From contig MCGO01000033.1 of the NCBI GenBank assembly GCA_002104985.1, positions 1 to 64,000 of the forward strand: a stretch of DNA of 64,000 bases, in the 5' to 3' direction. Below the pieces are notes generated by a model. The model was not told the origin of the DNA. It worked only from the letters and a program-made list of their open reading frames with translations, and did no database searches. How positions within the stretch are numbered: the stretch's first letter is position 1; each line of letters starts with the position of its first letter. Positions 54,189 through 64,000 of the stretch are shown here, one piece after another. The position numbers and the translations under genes were made by a program. The stretch comes from Rhizoclosmatium globosum (taxonomy: Eukaryota; Chytridiomycota; Chytridiomycetes; Chytridiales; Chytriomycetaceae).

Positions 54189-57100
54189 ATGGACTCCTCA
54201 GTCGCACTTGTATCAGCCGCATTCTCAAAACCAGAAGATGAATCGACATGGACACCGATGGATCGAGCACTTTCAGCGTTCACCGTTGCAATTGAGAGAA
54301 GTTCGGTAGCTGGAGTGACTGATGCAATGAAGCGAATCAAGGGCCCAATCACTCAAAGTGTAAGCCTTCTTGCCCATAACTTAACTTAAAGCATAACTCA
54401 CACACTTGAAGCTCTTTTCTCCGCGATCGGCACTGCAAAAGACAGCCATCCTTCTTCTTGTTGGAGCAGCCAAGTTCCTCCAGGGTCTCTTTGCCACACA
54501 GGGCTTTGCATCAGAGCACCTTCCTTCTCTTTTAATGCTCTGTGCAAAGGCATCGGTGGTTATGGTCCGTCTGGCTTCAACAGCAATCGAAGATATCGTT
54601 ACAGCCTGTAGCTCAGCGTCCTCTCCCGCCGCTCTTCTTCCATTCGCATCAGTTTGTCTGGCAGAGTTAAGGAAAGGTGCGAAAGTGTCAAAACCATTAC
54701 GAATTGTGGCTGTGGATTCAGTAAAATGCGTTGTTGAAGGCTTGCGTAACAATGATGGTAACTCGCGTGCTTGGGTACTATACACCATCCTGACTATTTT
54801 CTGATTAGCGGATGGATACCGATTGCTAGAAGTAGTTCAAGAAGTAATACGGTTGGCTATCAGTGATTCTGCAAGTGAAGTGCGGGACTCTGGACGACAT
54901 CTCTTCACAGAGTATGCACAATTATATTCGGAGGATCGTATACAAAAGTTTGTATATTGGGTTGCTTTCTCCGAGTATTTACGCATTGCACATCAGATTC
55001 GCAACCACACTCTCACCTCAACACATCAAGAGTCTCAACATAAAACCCCCAACTCAACAACCTAGAAACGCAACCGAAATCAATCGCGCGAAAGTGCAGT
55101 TCGGAGAATCGAAGCAGCAAGAGTTCCAGCGTTTACAATTGAAAAAGGTTGAAGCAATCGCGACACAGGACCTTGCAACAAATCATTTATCTCTTCCAAC
55201 GAGTGCTATCGATATATCCCGACTCGCATTCATTCAGTCAGATTCAGGACGCAGAGTGATGCCCCGCAAAAGCATAGACGACAATTTGTACAACTCATTC
55301 CAACCTGAATCATCTCTTGACTTTGAAACGCCGCCGAATTTCGTGGACGATTTTGATGGCGAGAGTATTCTTGCTGGAGTGTCGGAAGGAGTCTTGGGAG
55401 CGATAGAATATTGTATTGGACTACCTGAAACAGAGGAGCAAACGGTTGACGTTACGCAAGATATCGAAGAAAACCATGATTCTGAAATTCAAAAGCTTCT
55501 GGCGGAGATTGAGCAAATTGAAAACCAAAGGAATGTCAGCCCTGAAAGTGAACCAGAAACGAACAAGGAAGTTGTGCTTTCGGAACCGATTTCGTCGAGC
55601 AATCAAGTGGAGGAAGAACTCGTGGTCGTAGTCGTTACTCCGTCCCCTCAATCTGAATCTGACGAACCTGACGAAATCGTTGTAATCCGAGCTTCAAATG
55701 GTTCGATAAGTCCCGCAGCAACGCCAACTCCTAGTATGGACGAAATATCGGGAGATATTGTTACAACACTTGACGTCAAATACACAATGACCTTGGGAGA
55801 AGAAGTCGCAGCGGCAGAAGCATCCAAGTCGTACTCTGCACCCATCGATATGGTGGATGACGTTAGCGTGGAACTAGATCCCGACTTCGCATTCGATGGA
55901 GACAGTCCCGTGGAAGTCATTACGCCGGACTCTGTCGTTGAGGCCCCTCGGCCGGATTCTTCAATTGAAACTTTGCTGGATTCTCCGGACGCTGAGTCAC
56001 AAGGAATATTCGTGGTTGAAAACGATGAGGCTGTTATTCCAGAATCTCACGAAAAAGATGAAGTGGCTGCTACAGTGACGGATATTGACGGTGATGCCGA
56101 TACTATTGGCGAGAATGCGTCGCCAATCTCATTCGAGCTTCGCGGTTTCAGTGAGGAAAAAGTGGATGAAAGCAATGTTGTTCAATTCCAGGCTCTGTCA
56201 TCCGCAGGAGTTGTGGAAACCTTGACTGTTACTGTGGTGGATGATGTGGAACCTTCAGATGTTGCTGTCACTGCGGAAGGACCTTCCACCGTGAAAGATA
56301 CAAATGATACTTTGACAATGCGAAAGAATGAGAAAAGTCTGTCAGAAACTACAGTGGAAGTCAGCGTTGATTCGGATTCTCAACACGATGGTTCATCAGT
56401 CCGATCCATTTCACCAATTCCACCACGCTCGTCAATAATGTCCCCAGAACCAACTTTGTCATCTTCGCACAAGAATCGTTTATCGCATCTTCCGATGTCA
56501 AGGACCAGTTCATTGCGAGGGTCATCATCAACAAACTCAATATCAGCGGAGATGCAGAATGTACGAAAACATCAGACTATTGCATCTCTTCCCATGTCTC
56601 AATCTGTGCCTAACTTGATGCGGTCACCTTCTCTTCAACGCCAAACATCTCTTCCACGATCACACACAATCTCTTCAGCGTCTCAACTTCAAGTTCCCAG
56701 ACAAGACCAGCCATCAATGCTCCGACAGCCTACACTCACGAGATCACCCTCCAGCTCACCGCAACAAATTCCCAAACCAAACCGATTTAGTCCCTCCCCA
56801 ACTTCCTCACCACCCAACTCACCTCTCGTCCCGCTACGTCGCCAACAGTCAATAATGTCTGTCAGCCCTACCCCAAAAGCGACCGTTACAAGAGCAACAA
56901 GCTCAAACTTCAGTCCTTCAAAACTTGTTTCAGCATCTCAAAGATCAGACAGCGCAAGCAGTGGCGACGGCCTCCGCAAAGTGATGAGTTTCGCAAACGC
57001 CCCGTCACCAACCCCTCGAAAAGCCGGCGTCACGTCCCCAACACCAACGCCAGGAACCTTGAGAAGAATCAATGCAAAAGTCGATACAGGCCTCGGTTCT

Positions 57101-58195
57101 CGCGCGCCATCGCTTCGCGTCCTCTCTCCCCCACCGTCTCCAACACCCAGCTCGCAATCCATGAAACGTATATCAGTTGCATCGTCCTCGTCTTCAACCG
57201 GTAGCTTTAGAAACGTTGTACATTGGGACGCGTCTTCATCCGAGACAGGGAGTAACAGGAAATCAGTGCGATGGAGTGAAGACCTTGCCGTTGTTCTCGG
57301 TGTAAGCGATACAGATAATTACGCGATGCAACTTGAAAACCAAATCAGCGACGCGATTGCTGGCGGTGTCGCGATTCTGTGGCAGTTTTTGGACGGTGAT
57401 GGGATGTGGGAATTTGGACGTGTGGAGGACGTTGTTTTAGCTGTGCTGAAGGATTTGAAGAAGGAAGAGAAGATGAAATCTGAGTTTGTTAAACGAGGGT
57501 TGCGGGTGTTGAAGAGTGTGTTGATGGTTCCAGGAGTGGATGATTCCAAGTTCTTGCCTCAAGAGTGTTTGGTCGATTTGCTTAAGTGCGTGCTTGGGTT
57601 GACCGCTGCGGCCGAGGTTTGTTGCAGAATTTGACCGCCACCTTTCTTACCTGCCATCTATCTAGAGTCCTGATGATTTGTTGGAGATCGAATATGAAGT
57701 TGCCAACACTCTTGAAACGTTTGAGTCACAAATCCGGTTCACTACTCTTTCACAAGTTCTTGCAACCTTACTGTCTCAAATCGAACCGCTTCTTTTGTTA
57801 ACGGAAGCTGACGGGAAGAATTCTGTATGGGTTTCTGGCCATCGCGTTTGTTACGAAATGTTAGCCACGGCGATGGATGCAATTGTAACATATCGAGATT
57901 CGTTTGGAACATATGATCAAAGCGTAAATTCAGAATTACCTGACGCAGATTGGATTGGACTGACAAACTGCGTAGTCGAGGTTTGTTTTACCTTTCTTCA
58001 ACATGGAATACTGAAATTTCCATCAAGGGCTTAGAGAGTAAATACCCACTAACTAGAAAAGCTGCTTTCGATTGTGCAGTGGCCCTGTGCAAATGTCGAG
58101 GTAGTTCAGAAGAGTTGTATAATCAGGTTGAATCCAGGAGTGGAAGCAATCGACTAATAGTGCTTCGAGGAATGATGGAGAGAAGATTGCATTGA
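54189..58195 (+). CDS. CLASP-type microtubule-associated protein (TOG domains)
   Basis: Six exons (54189-54359, 54412-54757, 54809-54947, 54997-57616, 57666-57980, 58028-58195) close at 1252 aa. The first ~220 residues form a CLASP_N/TOG array of HEAT helices (PRSALQKTAILLLVGAAKFLQ ... VEGLRNNDADGYRLLEVVQEVIRLAISDSASEVRDSGRHLF). A ~650-residue disordered, Ser/Thr/Pro-rich part carries basic SP and SxxP motifs (RTSSLRGSSS, RSPSLQRQ), typical of microtubule-lattice and EB binding. The C-terminal ~250 residues are helical again (TOG-like). CLASPs stabilise microtubules at plus ends and the spindle. The gene ends 29 bp from the convergent Sec14-like gene. Confidence 0.75.
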
Positions 58196-58224
58196 ATAGA
58201 TTATTTGAATGATAACTTTAATCT

Positions 58225-59202
58225 TCAGGCTTCTCGAATACTGTTTCCCCCCATGAATGCCTTCCAGTATTCATTTATGTCGAACACAAAATTAAAGCTT
58301 CCTCCCAGCTCAACAGGAAGCATATTAGCATCTACAACATCCAAAAGATTTATCCATCCACCTGTTCCTTTCTCCGCCTTTTGTTCTTGTTTCCCGTTCG
58401 AACTTGCGAAATGACCCTTGGCAAGCGTAACAGGATCCGCGATCGGCTTTATCATATTATAAAGCACCGGAATATACCATGATGGATTTACAATTACGAC
58501 GGTGGCAAGGATCTCTGGGTAGTGTCGTTCCATTATATTCAAAAGTGTGAGAGAGTGGTTTATAGGATAGCTGAAGTGAACGTGGCCTGTTAATATATAC
58601 ATTATATTGTATCAGTAAATTAATATGAATTTGTTGAACATTGAAGAACCGCTGAACTCTGATATGATACAAAGCTGAGACACACCCTTCGGCATAGCCA
58701 TCATTGCCTTTTCAAAGAGATAAAACGTATACCGAATTGAAGCCTCGTATTTCCTAGCGTTTCCCATTCCACCGCCCAATCGTGCAACACCAGTGAGCAC
58801 AGGCCGCCCCTTCTTGTCAAATCCATTCAAATACTGCCACCCAATCCCACAGATTTCCTTCAAGTCATCCGATTGGTTCTCACGAGGCCGAAACTCGCGA
58901 CGCCATTGCAAAGTATCCTGCAATCGAACAACCGATTCATCCAACTGCCATTTTGTTGCTTTCAAATACCGAACCAGGCATTCATCGCTGAGAAATTCGG
59001 ACTCTTCGGGACAAGGTGTGCCTGTTAGTTCATTGAGGATGAGGGGGAGTTGGGACCGCAAGTTCTTGACTTGTTTACGTTGATCCTCAGTGAGACTATC
59101 GAAGGGGTAGTCTTCAGGTACTGGAGGTTTCAAATGAGGTGGTATCGTAAGGACTGGCACACTTGATGCTATAGAATCGGTGTTTGTGACAGTCAGTCTC
59201 AT
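58225..59202 (-). CDS. Sec14-like CRAL-TRIO lipid-transfer protein, tandem copy 1
   Basis: Two exons; the intron near 58560-58640 has two workable placements. The N-terminal helical part (LVRYLKATKWQLDESVVRLQDTLQWRREFRP) is the CRAL-TRIO N domain. The lipid-binding fold follows with GFDKKGRPVL, LFEKAMMAMPKGVSQLCII, LLNIMERHYPEILATVVIVNPSWYIPVLYNMIKP and a final LPVELGGSF. It should exchange phosphatidylinositol or similar lipids at cytosolic membranes. It resembles the next gene at the protein level over its full length, consistent with a tandem duplication, now clearly diverged. Confidence 0.85.
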
Positions 59203-59416
59203 TTGACAACAAGTTTAATGAATACGCAAGTTTAAGGAGACAAACACCAAATAATTATATCAAATGGAATCTCAGAAATGAGTGAGGTAGGGAATTGAAA
59301 GGTTGAAGATAAGGATTCACTCCCTCTCCACTACCATTATTGACTTTAAAAATACAAATGACCATTATTCCCGATAAATTCATGAGAAACAAATAAATAG
59401 TCATCGACGTTTAATT
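59203..59416. other. Short spacer between tandem Sec14-like genes
   Basis: AT-rich, no open frame of note. It presumably holds the promoter of copy 1 and the terminator of copy 2. Confidence 0.4.
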
Positions 59417-60436
59417 CTACATTGGAATATCTAAGAACGCCTTCCAGTACGTCTGGGCATCAAAAGTAAACTTGAAGGACCCACCCAATTCCACTGGCAA
59501 CATTTCAGCATCCACAATGTCCAAAATATTGCACCATCCTCCTGTTCCTGCTTCTGTTTTGATGACCTGCCCATCGTTGGGGTTACTAAAATGCATCTTC
59601 GCCTTTGTCACTGGATCAAGGAATGGAGACAAGAGTCCAAGAGCAACTGGCATGTACCATGAAGGATTCACGACAACGAGGGTTCCAAGAAGCTCAGGAT
59701 AGTAACGACTAAAGAAATGTCATGGTCAGACGTGAAACCTTCCTTCCCAAATATATTCACAGATTACCTCAAAACGCCCATAAACTTGCTGGTAACACTG
59801 ATAGGATATCCATTGAACATACTCATATCCGAATAATCCACGAGAACAGCAAGCTGCGTTACACCCTTCGGCATCAATCGAATGCCCTTCTCAATAGTAT
59901 AAATCGAGAAACGAATTGACGTCTCATAGTCCTTCACGCTGCCACCCAGTCGAGAAATCAAGATCAAGAGCGGCCGTCCCTTCTTGTCAAACCCAGAAAA
60001 GTACTGCCCACCAAGAGCAGCATGCGATTCCATAGGACCCGTGTCGCTTTCCGTGGGTCTGTATTCGCGGCGCCTATGTGTACGTAGGCATTAGTAATTG
60101 GGTGCCCCGTACAAGTGACTTGACAGCATCAGTGACTCACCACTGGAGCGTGTCCTGCAACCGCTTCGCCGATTCGTCGAGCTTCCACTTTGTCGCCTTC
60201 AAATAGCGCAGCAAACACGGATCGTCGGTGAACAGTTGCTCGTTGTCGCAGGGAAGTCCCGTCAAAGCGGCAAAGATGGTTGGAAGGTGCACTTGGCGGA
60301 AGTCCTTCATCAGGGCCGTTTGGGCGTCGGAGAGACCGTTGAACGGGTAGTTCTCTGGAACGGAAGGAACGAGAGAGGGGGGACACGTGAGAATTGGGAC
60401 ACTCGTGGTCGCATCGTTGGCAATGGAAAGTGTCAT
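59417..60436 (-). CDS. Sec14-like CRAL-TRIO lipid-transfer protein, tandem copy 2
   Basis: Three exons (first splice joins LQW to RREYRPTE). The same architecture as copy 1: LLRYLKATKWKLDESAKRLQDTLQW, GFDKKGRPLLILISRLGG, EKGIRLMPKGVTQLAVLVDYSDMSMFN, YYPELLGTLVVVNPSWYMPV and LPVELGGSFKF at the end. The start ATG (60436) is only 14 bp from the start of the divergent F-box/LRR gene. Confidence 0.87.
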
Positions 60437-60450
60437 TTAAACGAAAGAAG

Positions 60451-61398
60451 ATGGCCAGAAAACCAAGACATCCTAGAGTACCGACTCAGCCAATCACCTC
60501 TAGTAGACCAAGTTACCCAGCGTTACTTGATGTACCTTGCTTGCCACCTGGATACTTTCAGTCCTTGCCACCTGAACTGCTCCAGTTGTTCTTCGCCTGG
60601 ATAAAACCATCAACTGTCTTGAAATATCGGAGACTGTCTTCTCGTTTTGACTCTCTGTTGATGCATCCGACCTTTGCGTCTCAAAATATTGATCTCTTTG
60701 GTCGGAATTCGGCTGTTAACGATGGGACATTGAACGACATCTTGTACAATTCCATCGACATTTGGACCAATCGCACAGGAACCTACTTTGATACCTTGTT
60801 AAGCTTGATAACAAAGATTCGATGGAGCAAATCGTATGCCTGTCCTTCCTTGCTTCCAAATCAATTGGGTGGTGCGACTTTGCTCACACATCTCCAAATC
60901 AGCTGTTTCCGCTTGTACGGTAGTCTTCCCACCAGTATATTTCATTTGATACGTCTCGAATCTCTTACATTGAATACCAATGACTTGAGTGGATCCATTC
61001 CTGCGGAAATTGGACTGCTTTCAAACTTGGTCCAACTTGATTTGAACAACAACAAATTCACTGGATATATCCCGGCGGAGCTTGGAAACCTTTCAATGTT
61101 GGAAGTTTTGTGCTTGGGTAATAACGAATTGGAAGGGCCGTTACCTAGCGAGTTTGGAAATTTGAGGGCATTGACGGATCTTTATGCCGAATCTAATCGA
61201 TTGAGCGGGACCATCCCTGATACTTTCGGAAACCTCGAAATGCTCTCATATATGGTCATAGGTAGTAACTGTCTTTCTGGAACCGTTCCGGAAAGTCTGC
61301 TCCAACTTCAATACATCCAATTTATCGACTTCAGTAACAATCCTGATCTGTCCTGCGAATTTATTAGCGAGCATCCGGAATTTCCTTTGAAAATGTAG
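60451..61398 (+). CDS. F-box-like/leucine-rich-repeat protein
   Basis: Single exon, 315 aa from ATG 60451 (an in-frame extension to 60394 overlaps the neighbouring gene and is unlikely). A basic N-terminus leads to an F-box-like helix pair (SLPPELLQLFFAWIKPSTVLKYRRLSSRFDSLLMH). About six plant-type LRRs of 24 residues follow, with the LxxLxxLxLxxNxLxGxIPxxLGxL pattern (LESLTLNTNDLSGSIPAEIG, LVQLDLNNNKFTGYIPAELG, LEVLCLGNNELEGPLPSEFG). A substrate adaptor for SCF ubiquitin ligase is the family expectation. Two relic copies and another intact member lie downstream. Confidence 0.75.
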   Translation: MARKPRHPRVPTQPITSSRPSYPALLDVPCLPPGYFQSLPPELLQLFFAWIKPSTVLKYRRLSSRFDSLLMHPTFASQNIDLFGRNSAVNDGTLNDILYNSIDIWTNRTGTYFDTLLSLITKIRWSKSYACPSLLPNQLGGATLLTHLQISCFRLYGSLPTSIFHLIRLESLTLNTNDLSGSIPAEIGLLSNLVQLDLNNNKFTGYIPAELGNLSMLEVLCLGNNELEGPLPSEFGNLRALTDLYAESNRLSGTIPDTFGNLEMLSYMVIGSNCLSGTVPESLLQLQYIQFIDFSNNPDLSCEFISEHPEFPLKM

Positions 61399-61444
61399 TT
61401 GTCACAAAGAACACAATACTGCTATAATAAAATCACTTTAACTT

Positions 61445-61530
61445 TGACCTACTTCGACCATCTGTTGAGTATGGCAACAAAAATCCGATGTGTAAACCTT
61501 CGGTCTTTCTTGCTAATAAATCGACGACTT
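61445..61530 (+). pseudogene. Relic fragment of an F-box/LRR gene (middle part)
   Basis: ACCTACTTCGACCATCTGTTGAGTATGGCAACAAA reads like the same segment of the F-box/LRR gene at 63502 (about 63814-63900: ACCTACTTTGACCATCTTTT). Stops and diverged bases rule out coding. Confidence 0.7.
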
Positions 61531-61891
61531 AACTCAACGAAATGGATATGTGTGATGCTGCAGTATAATACATATTACAGAATGTAGACAACTCCATAAA
61601 GATTCCGTAAAGACGCGTGTTCAATTCTATCAGATTTTATTCTGTGCTTTGAGTGAGGAAAATAGAGAAGCTTAAAGACTTGGTGAGAAAAAACTTCATT
61701 CATTCACCATATTAAGCAGATATTAAACAGTATTTACTCCATAATAATGGAAGAACGCGCGTTGTTTATCTCGCCCGCCGACAATTCCAACAAATTTCTT
61801 TCAAACGCGTCGAACGCGTCCTTCAATCAAGAGCTCCTGTCCCTTATGAGCGCCCGTCCCCACGAGCTCTCGTCCCTTATGAGCTTCCGGA

Positions 61892-62110
61892 TAGGTCTGA
61901 AAAGACGGTGAGGAGGGTTCAATCTGAAGTCTTCTCTTCTGGCGTGGTCATCTGTTGCAGAAGATACACGTCCACCTGGCGGGCTCGTTTCCAGCCAGTA
62001 TCCGCTCTATCTGAATAAGGGCCTGAATAGGCGTTGAGGAGGGTTCAATCCGAGGCTTCTTCTCCTGGCGTGGTTGTCTGTTGCAGAGAAAACACGTCCG
62101 TCTGAGAGCT
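61892..62110 (-). repeat. Two ~92-bp direct repeats (spacing about 126 bp)
   Basis: Two blocks sharing GAGGAGGGTTCAATC, CTTCT(T)CTCCTGGCGTGGT and CTGTTGCAGA-(A)-ACACGTCC lie at about 61892-61983 and 62019-62110. Read on the minus strand both encode a C-x-x-C stretch (FLCNRQ, IFCNR). Confidence 0.6.
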
Positions 62111-62979
62111 GCAGCTGCTACTGAGGCTGTGGTTTTATTGAAACCAGATATATTCTGCATGATCTCTTTTTCAGGTTTCTTTGACTCAGTTATGAGCTCT
62201 GTCCCTTTATGAGCTCCCACTCCGTCCCAACATTTGGCTCCTACTCCGTCCCTACATTTGGCTCCTACTCCGTCCCATTTATGAGCTCCCACTCCGTCCC
62301 TACATTTGGCTCCTACTCCGTCCCATTTATGAGCTCCCACTCCGTCCCTACATTTGGCTCCTACTCCGTCCCATTTATGAGCTCCCACTCCGTCCCTACA
62401 TTTGGCTCCTACTCCGTCCCATTTATGAGCTCCCACTCCGTCCCTACATTTGGCTCCTACTCCGTCCCATTTATGAGCTCCCACTCCGTCCCAACATTTG
62501 GCTCCTACTCCGTCCCAACATTTGGCTCCTACTCCGTCCCTACATTTGGCTCCTACTCCGTCCCATTTATGAGCTCCCACTCCGTCCCTATATTTGGCTC
62601 TTACTCCGTCCCATTTATGAGCTCCCACTCCGTCCCTACATTGGGCTCCTACTCCGTCCCATTTATGAGATCCTACTCCGTCCCACTTATGAGCTCCCAC
62701 TCCGTCCCTACATTTGGCTCCTACTCCGTCCCATTTATGAGCTCCCACTCCGTCCCTACATTTGGCTCCTACTCCGTCCATATATTTGGCTCCTACTCCG
62801 TCCCATTTATGAGCTCCCACTCCGTCCCTACATTTGGCTCCTACTCCGTCCCAATATGAGATCCTACTCTGTCCATGAGCTCCCACTCCACTGTGTTCTC
62901 CCGCTCTTTCCAATTCTCTCTCCTCCTTTCTACATCTTCGTGAATAGAATAAAACAGTTAAAATAAGTAAAACACGCAT
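61948..62979 (-). CDS. Candidate secreted repeat protein encoded by a minisatellite (8-aa repeats)
   Basis: 343-codon minus-strand frame from ATG 62979. The N-terminus is hydrophobic (MRVLLILTVLFYS), so a signal peptide is plausible. About 28 copies of an 8-aa repeat DGVGA(K/H)(C/K)(R/W) follow, then a C-terminal part with two CxxC motifs (CFLCNRQ, CIFCNR). Because 24-bp repeats without stops keep both strands open, the frame alone is weak evidence. The signal peptide and the non-repeat C-terminus are the arguments for it. I recognise no family. Confidence 0.3.
   Translation of the reverse strand: MRVLLILTVLFYSRRCRKEERELERAGEHSGVGAHGQSRISYWDGVGAKCRDGVGAHKWDGVGAKYMDGVGAKCRDGVGAHKWDGVGAKCRDGVGAHKWDGVGSHKWDGVGAQCRDGVGAHKWDGVRAKYRDGVGAHKWDGVGAKCRDGVGAKCWDGVGAKCWDGVGAHKWDGVGAKCRDGVGAHKWDGVGAKCRDGVGAHKWDGVGAKCRDGVGAHKWDGVGAKCRDGVGAHKWDGVGAKCRDGVGAKCWDGVGAHKGTELITESKKPEKEIMQNISGFNKTTASVAAAALRRTCFLCNRQPRQEKKPRIEPSSTPIQALIQIERILAGNEPARWTCIFCNR
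62205..62875 (+). repeat. 24-bp minisatellite arranged as 48-bp double units
   Basis: Tandem array of two alternating 24-bp units, TTTATGAGCTCCCACTCCGT-CCCT and ACATTTGGCTCCTACTCCGT-CCCA, about 28 units in all with few mismatches. Units share CTCCGTCCC. Confidence 0.9.
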
Positions 62980-63018
62980 CAATTTATCGTAACCAATTAC
63001 TATTTTTTTTGATTGTGC

Positions 63019-63125
63019 AGGGGTTTCTGGAAATGTGCTAGAAAGTCTGCTTCAACCTCGGCATGTAGAGTTTATTGACCTCAGTAACAATCCTGATTTG
63101 TCGTATGGAGCATCCGGAATTTATA
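63019..63125 (+). pseudogene. Relic fragment of an F-box/LRR gene (3' end)
   Basis: GTTTCTGGAAATGTGCTAGA...GAAAGTCTGCT and GACCTCAGTAACAATCCTGA match the last ~110 bp of the intact F-box/LRR gene (about 61280-61395). With the middle fragment at 61445 it brackets the minisatellite, so the array probably grew inside a dying copy. Confidence 0.7.
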
Positions 63126-63501
63126 TTGACTACGGTCTTCACAAAAATCACAATTGTATGCTTCATTAGATGCATGCAATCATTCCATTAATAAAATTGC
63201 TTTTTCTTAACCTCCCAAATCTTTCAGTGCTTCTATTTCTTCATCAAGAGAAGCGCAGTAAACTCAGCAGAGACTGCATTGAATCAAATAGACGCGCTTG
63301 GAAAGTTGCGGCAAGTTTTCTAGTGAAGGAATCCAACAGGAATTGGGAGTCGTGTGTGTTCCACACTTTTCGACCTGAATATCCCGAGAATCACAATATT
63401 AAGTGAATATCCTCATCATTTGCCTTTCAGAAGAAAGGCTTCACGGTTCTTGATTTGAAGAAGAACTGATGCTTGTGCAAACTGCAGAAAGGAAAGAAAA
63501 G
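63126..63501. other. Intergenic stretch before the last F-box/LRR gene
   Basis: No gene supported. A plus-strand frame at 63170-63406 is open but has no recognisable features. The segment from about 63430 holds the short 5' flank of the downstream gene. Confidence 0.4.
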
Positions 63502-64000
63502 ATGGGGAGAAAACCAAGTCCCCTCTCATCAAGCATACCCAGTTACTCAGCGCTACTTGATGTACCGCGCTTATCATCTGGATACTTTCAGTCCCTACCC
63601 GCCGAGCTTCTCTGGCTGTTCTTCGCCTGGATAAAACCATCAACGGTCTTGAAATATCGTAGACTGTCCACTCGAGTTGACAACCTACTGATGCACCAGA
63701 GCTTTGCCCGTTTGAATATTGATCGATGTATTCAGAGCTCGTGTTTTAATGAGGGCACATTGAACTACATGCTATACGATTCCGTCGACATATGGTCCAA
63801 TCGCACAGGAACCTACTTTGACCATCTTTTGGGTCTGGCAACAAAGATTCGATGGAGAAAACCTTTTACTCGTTCTTGCTTGATACCAAATCAATTGGGC
63901 AAAGCAACGTTGCTCACGTATCTCAAACTCAACGTTGGAAGTTTGCGTGGCCAACTTCCCTCCAGCCTCTTTCAATTGACTCGCCTCGAACACCTGATAT
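63502..64000 (+). CDS. F-box-like/leucine-rich-repeat protein, partial (runs off the window)
   Basis: An ATG (MGRKPSPLSSS) opens a frame that stays open to the window end. It closely follows the F-box/LRR gene at 60451: SLPAELLWLFFAWIKPSTVLKYRRLSTRVDNLLMH (F-box-like), then NRTGTYFDHLLGLATKIRW and the first LRR (SLRGQLPSSLFQLTRLEHL). At least 166 residues are visible. It is a third full or near-full family member in tandem. Confidence 0.8.
   Translation, partial: MGRKPSPLSSSIPSYSALLDVPRLSSGYFQSLPAELLWLFFAWIKPSTVLKYRRLSTRVDNLLMHQSFARLNIDRCIQSSCFNEGTLNYMLYDSVDIWSNRTGTYFDHLLGLATKIRWRKPFTRSCLIPNQLGKATLLTYLKLNVGSLRGQLPSSLFQLTRLEHLI

Noticed and set aside
62209..62859. Plus-strand 216-codon frame over the minisatellite (repeats of SHSVPTFGSYSVPFM)
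   Set aside because: It is purely repeat-derived, with no non-repeat sequence, signal peptide or terminus beyond the array. A 24-bp stop-free repeat opens several frames by itself.
62205..62875. Possible CRISPR-like array
   Set aside because: Units are contiguous 24-mers without unique spacers, in a eukaryotic genome. It is a minisatellite.

Overview
The window looks like nuclear DNA of a zoosporic (chytrid) fungus. Almost every gene is cut by GT-AG introns of about 45-80 bp. Fungal families (GH15 glucoamylase, Zn2Cys6 and C2H2 regulators, SulP with a cyclic-nucleotide-binding-like tail, ATP synthase subunit g) sit beside a dynein-2/intraflagellar-transport WD40 subunit, a TmcB-like PAS membrane protein and plant-style F-box/LRR genes. 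That mixture fits Chytridiomycota. The species is inference. Gene models were spliced by hand. Most close exactly in frame (for example 952, 588, 355, 552, 432, 1682, 665 and 1252 codons), which is the main support for the intron calls.

Layout. 0.5-7 kb: SulP/STAS/cNMP transporter, a small secreted or membrane protein, and a type II membrane PC-esterase. 7.4 kb: tRNA-Gln(CTG). 8-15.4 kb: a coiled basic protein, an FAD monooxygenase, a Rap/Rheb-type GAP, a DYNC2I2/WDR34-like dynein-2 intermediate chain and a C2H2 regulator. 15.5-21.8 kb: a second C2H2 regulator followed by two tandem GH15 glucoamylases. The duplication carried along the 3' end of the zinc-finger gene, and the first glucoamylase copy carries a one-base frameshift. 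22-27.7 kb: a 1682-aa multi-pass PAS protein. 28-38.9 kb: a frameshifted short-chain dehydrogenase, a divergent protein kinase, a 7TM-like protein, ATP synthase subunit g, a DTW-domain tRNA modification enzyme, a small SANT-like protein and eIF2B-epsilon.

38.97-48.66 kb: a protoporphyrinogen oxidase (PPOX/HEM14-type) gene whose second exon is split by an 8.14-kb Ty3/Gypsy-type element on the minus strand. The element has two 706-bp LTRs that look identical and a 4-5 bp target duplication. Its pol is unusual: RT and RNase H are followed by an endonuclease/exonuclease/phosphatase (EEP, APE-like) domain, and only then by integrase and a chromodomain. It has no recognisable gag or protease, and the EEP part is crossed by one frameshift and one stop. 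This is the most interesting signal in the window.

48.7-64 kb: a GT61-like glycosyltransferase, a Zn2Cys6 regulator, a multi-finger C2H2 protein, a CLASP-type microtubule protein, two tandem Sec14/CRAL-TRIO proteins and an F-box/LRR family. The family includes one intact gene, two relic fragments flanking a 24-bp minisatellite, and one gene running off the window. Many neighbours are divergent with only 14-110 bp between start codons, so promoters are very compact and probably shared.
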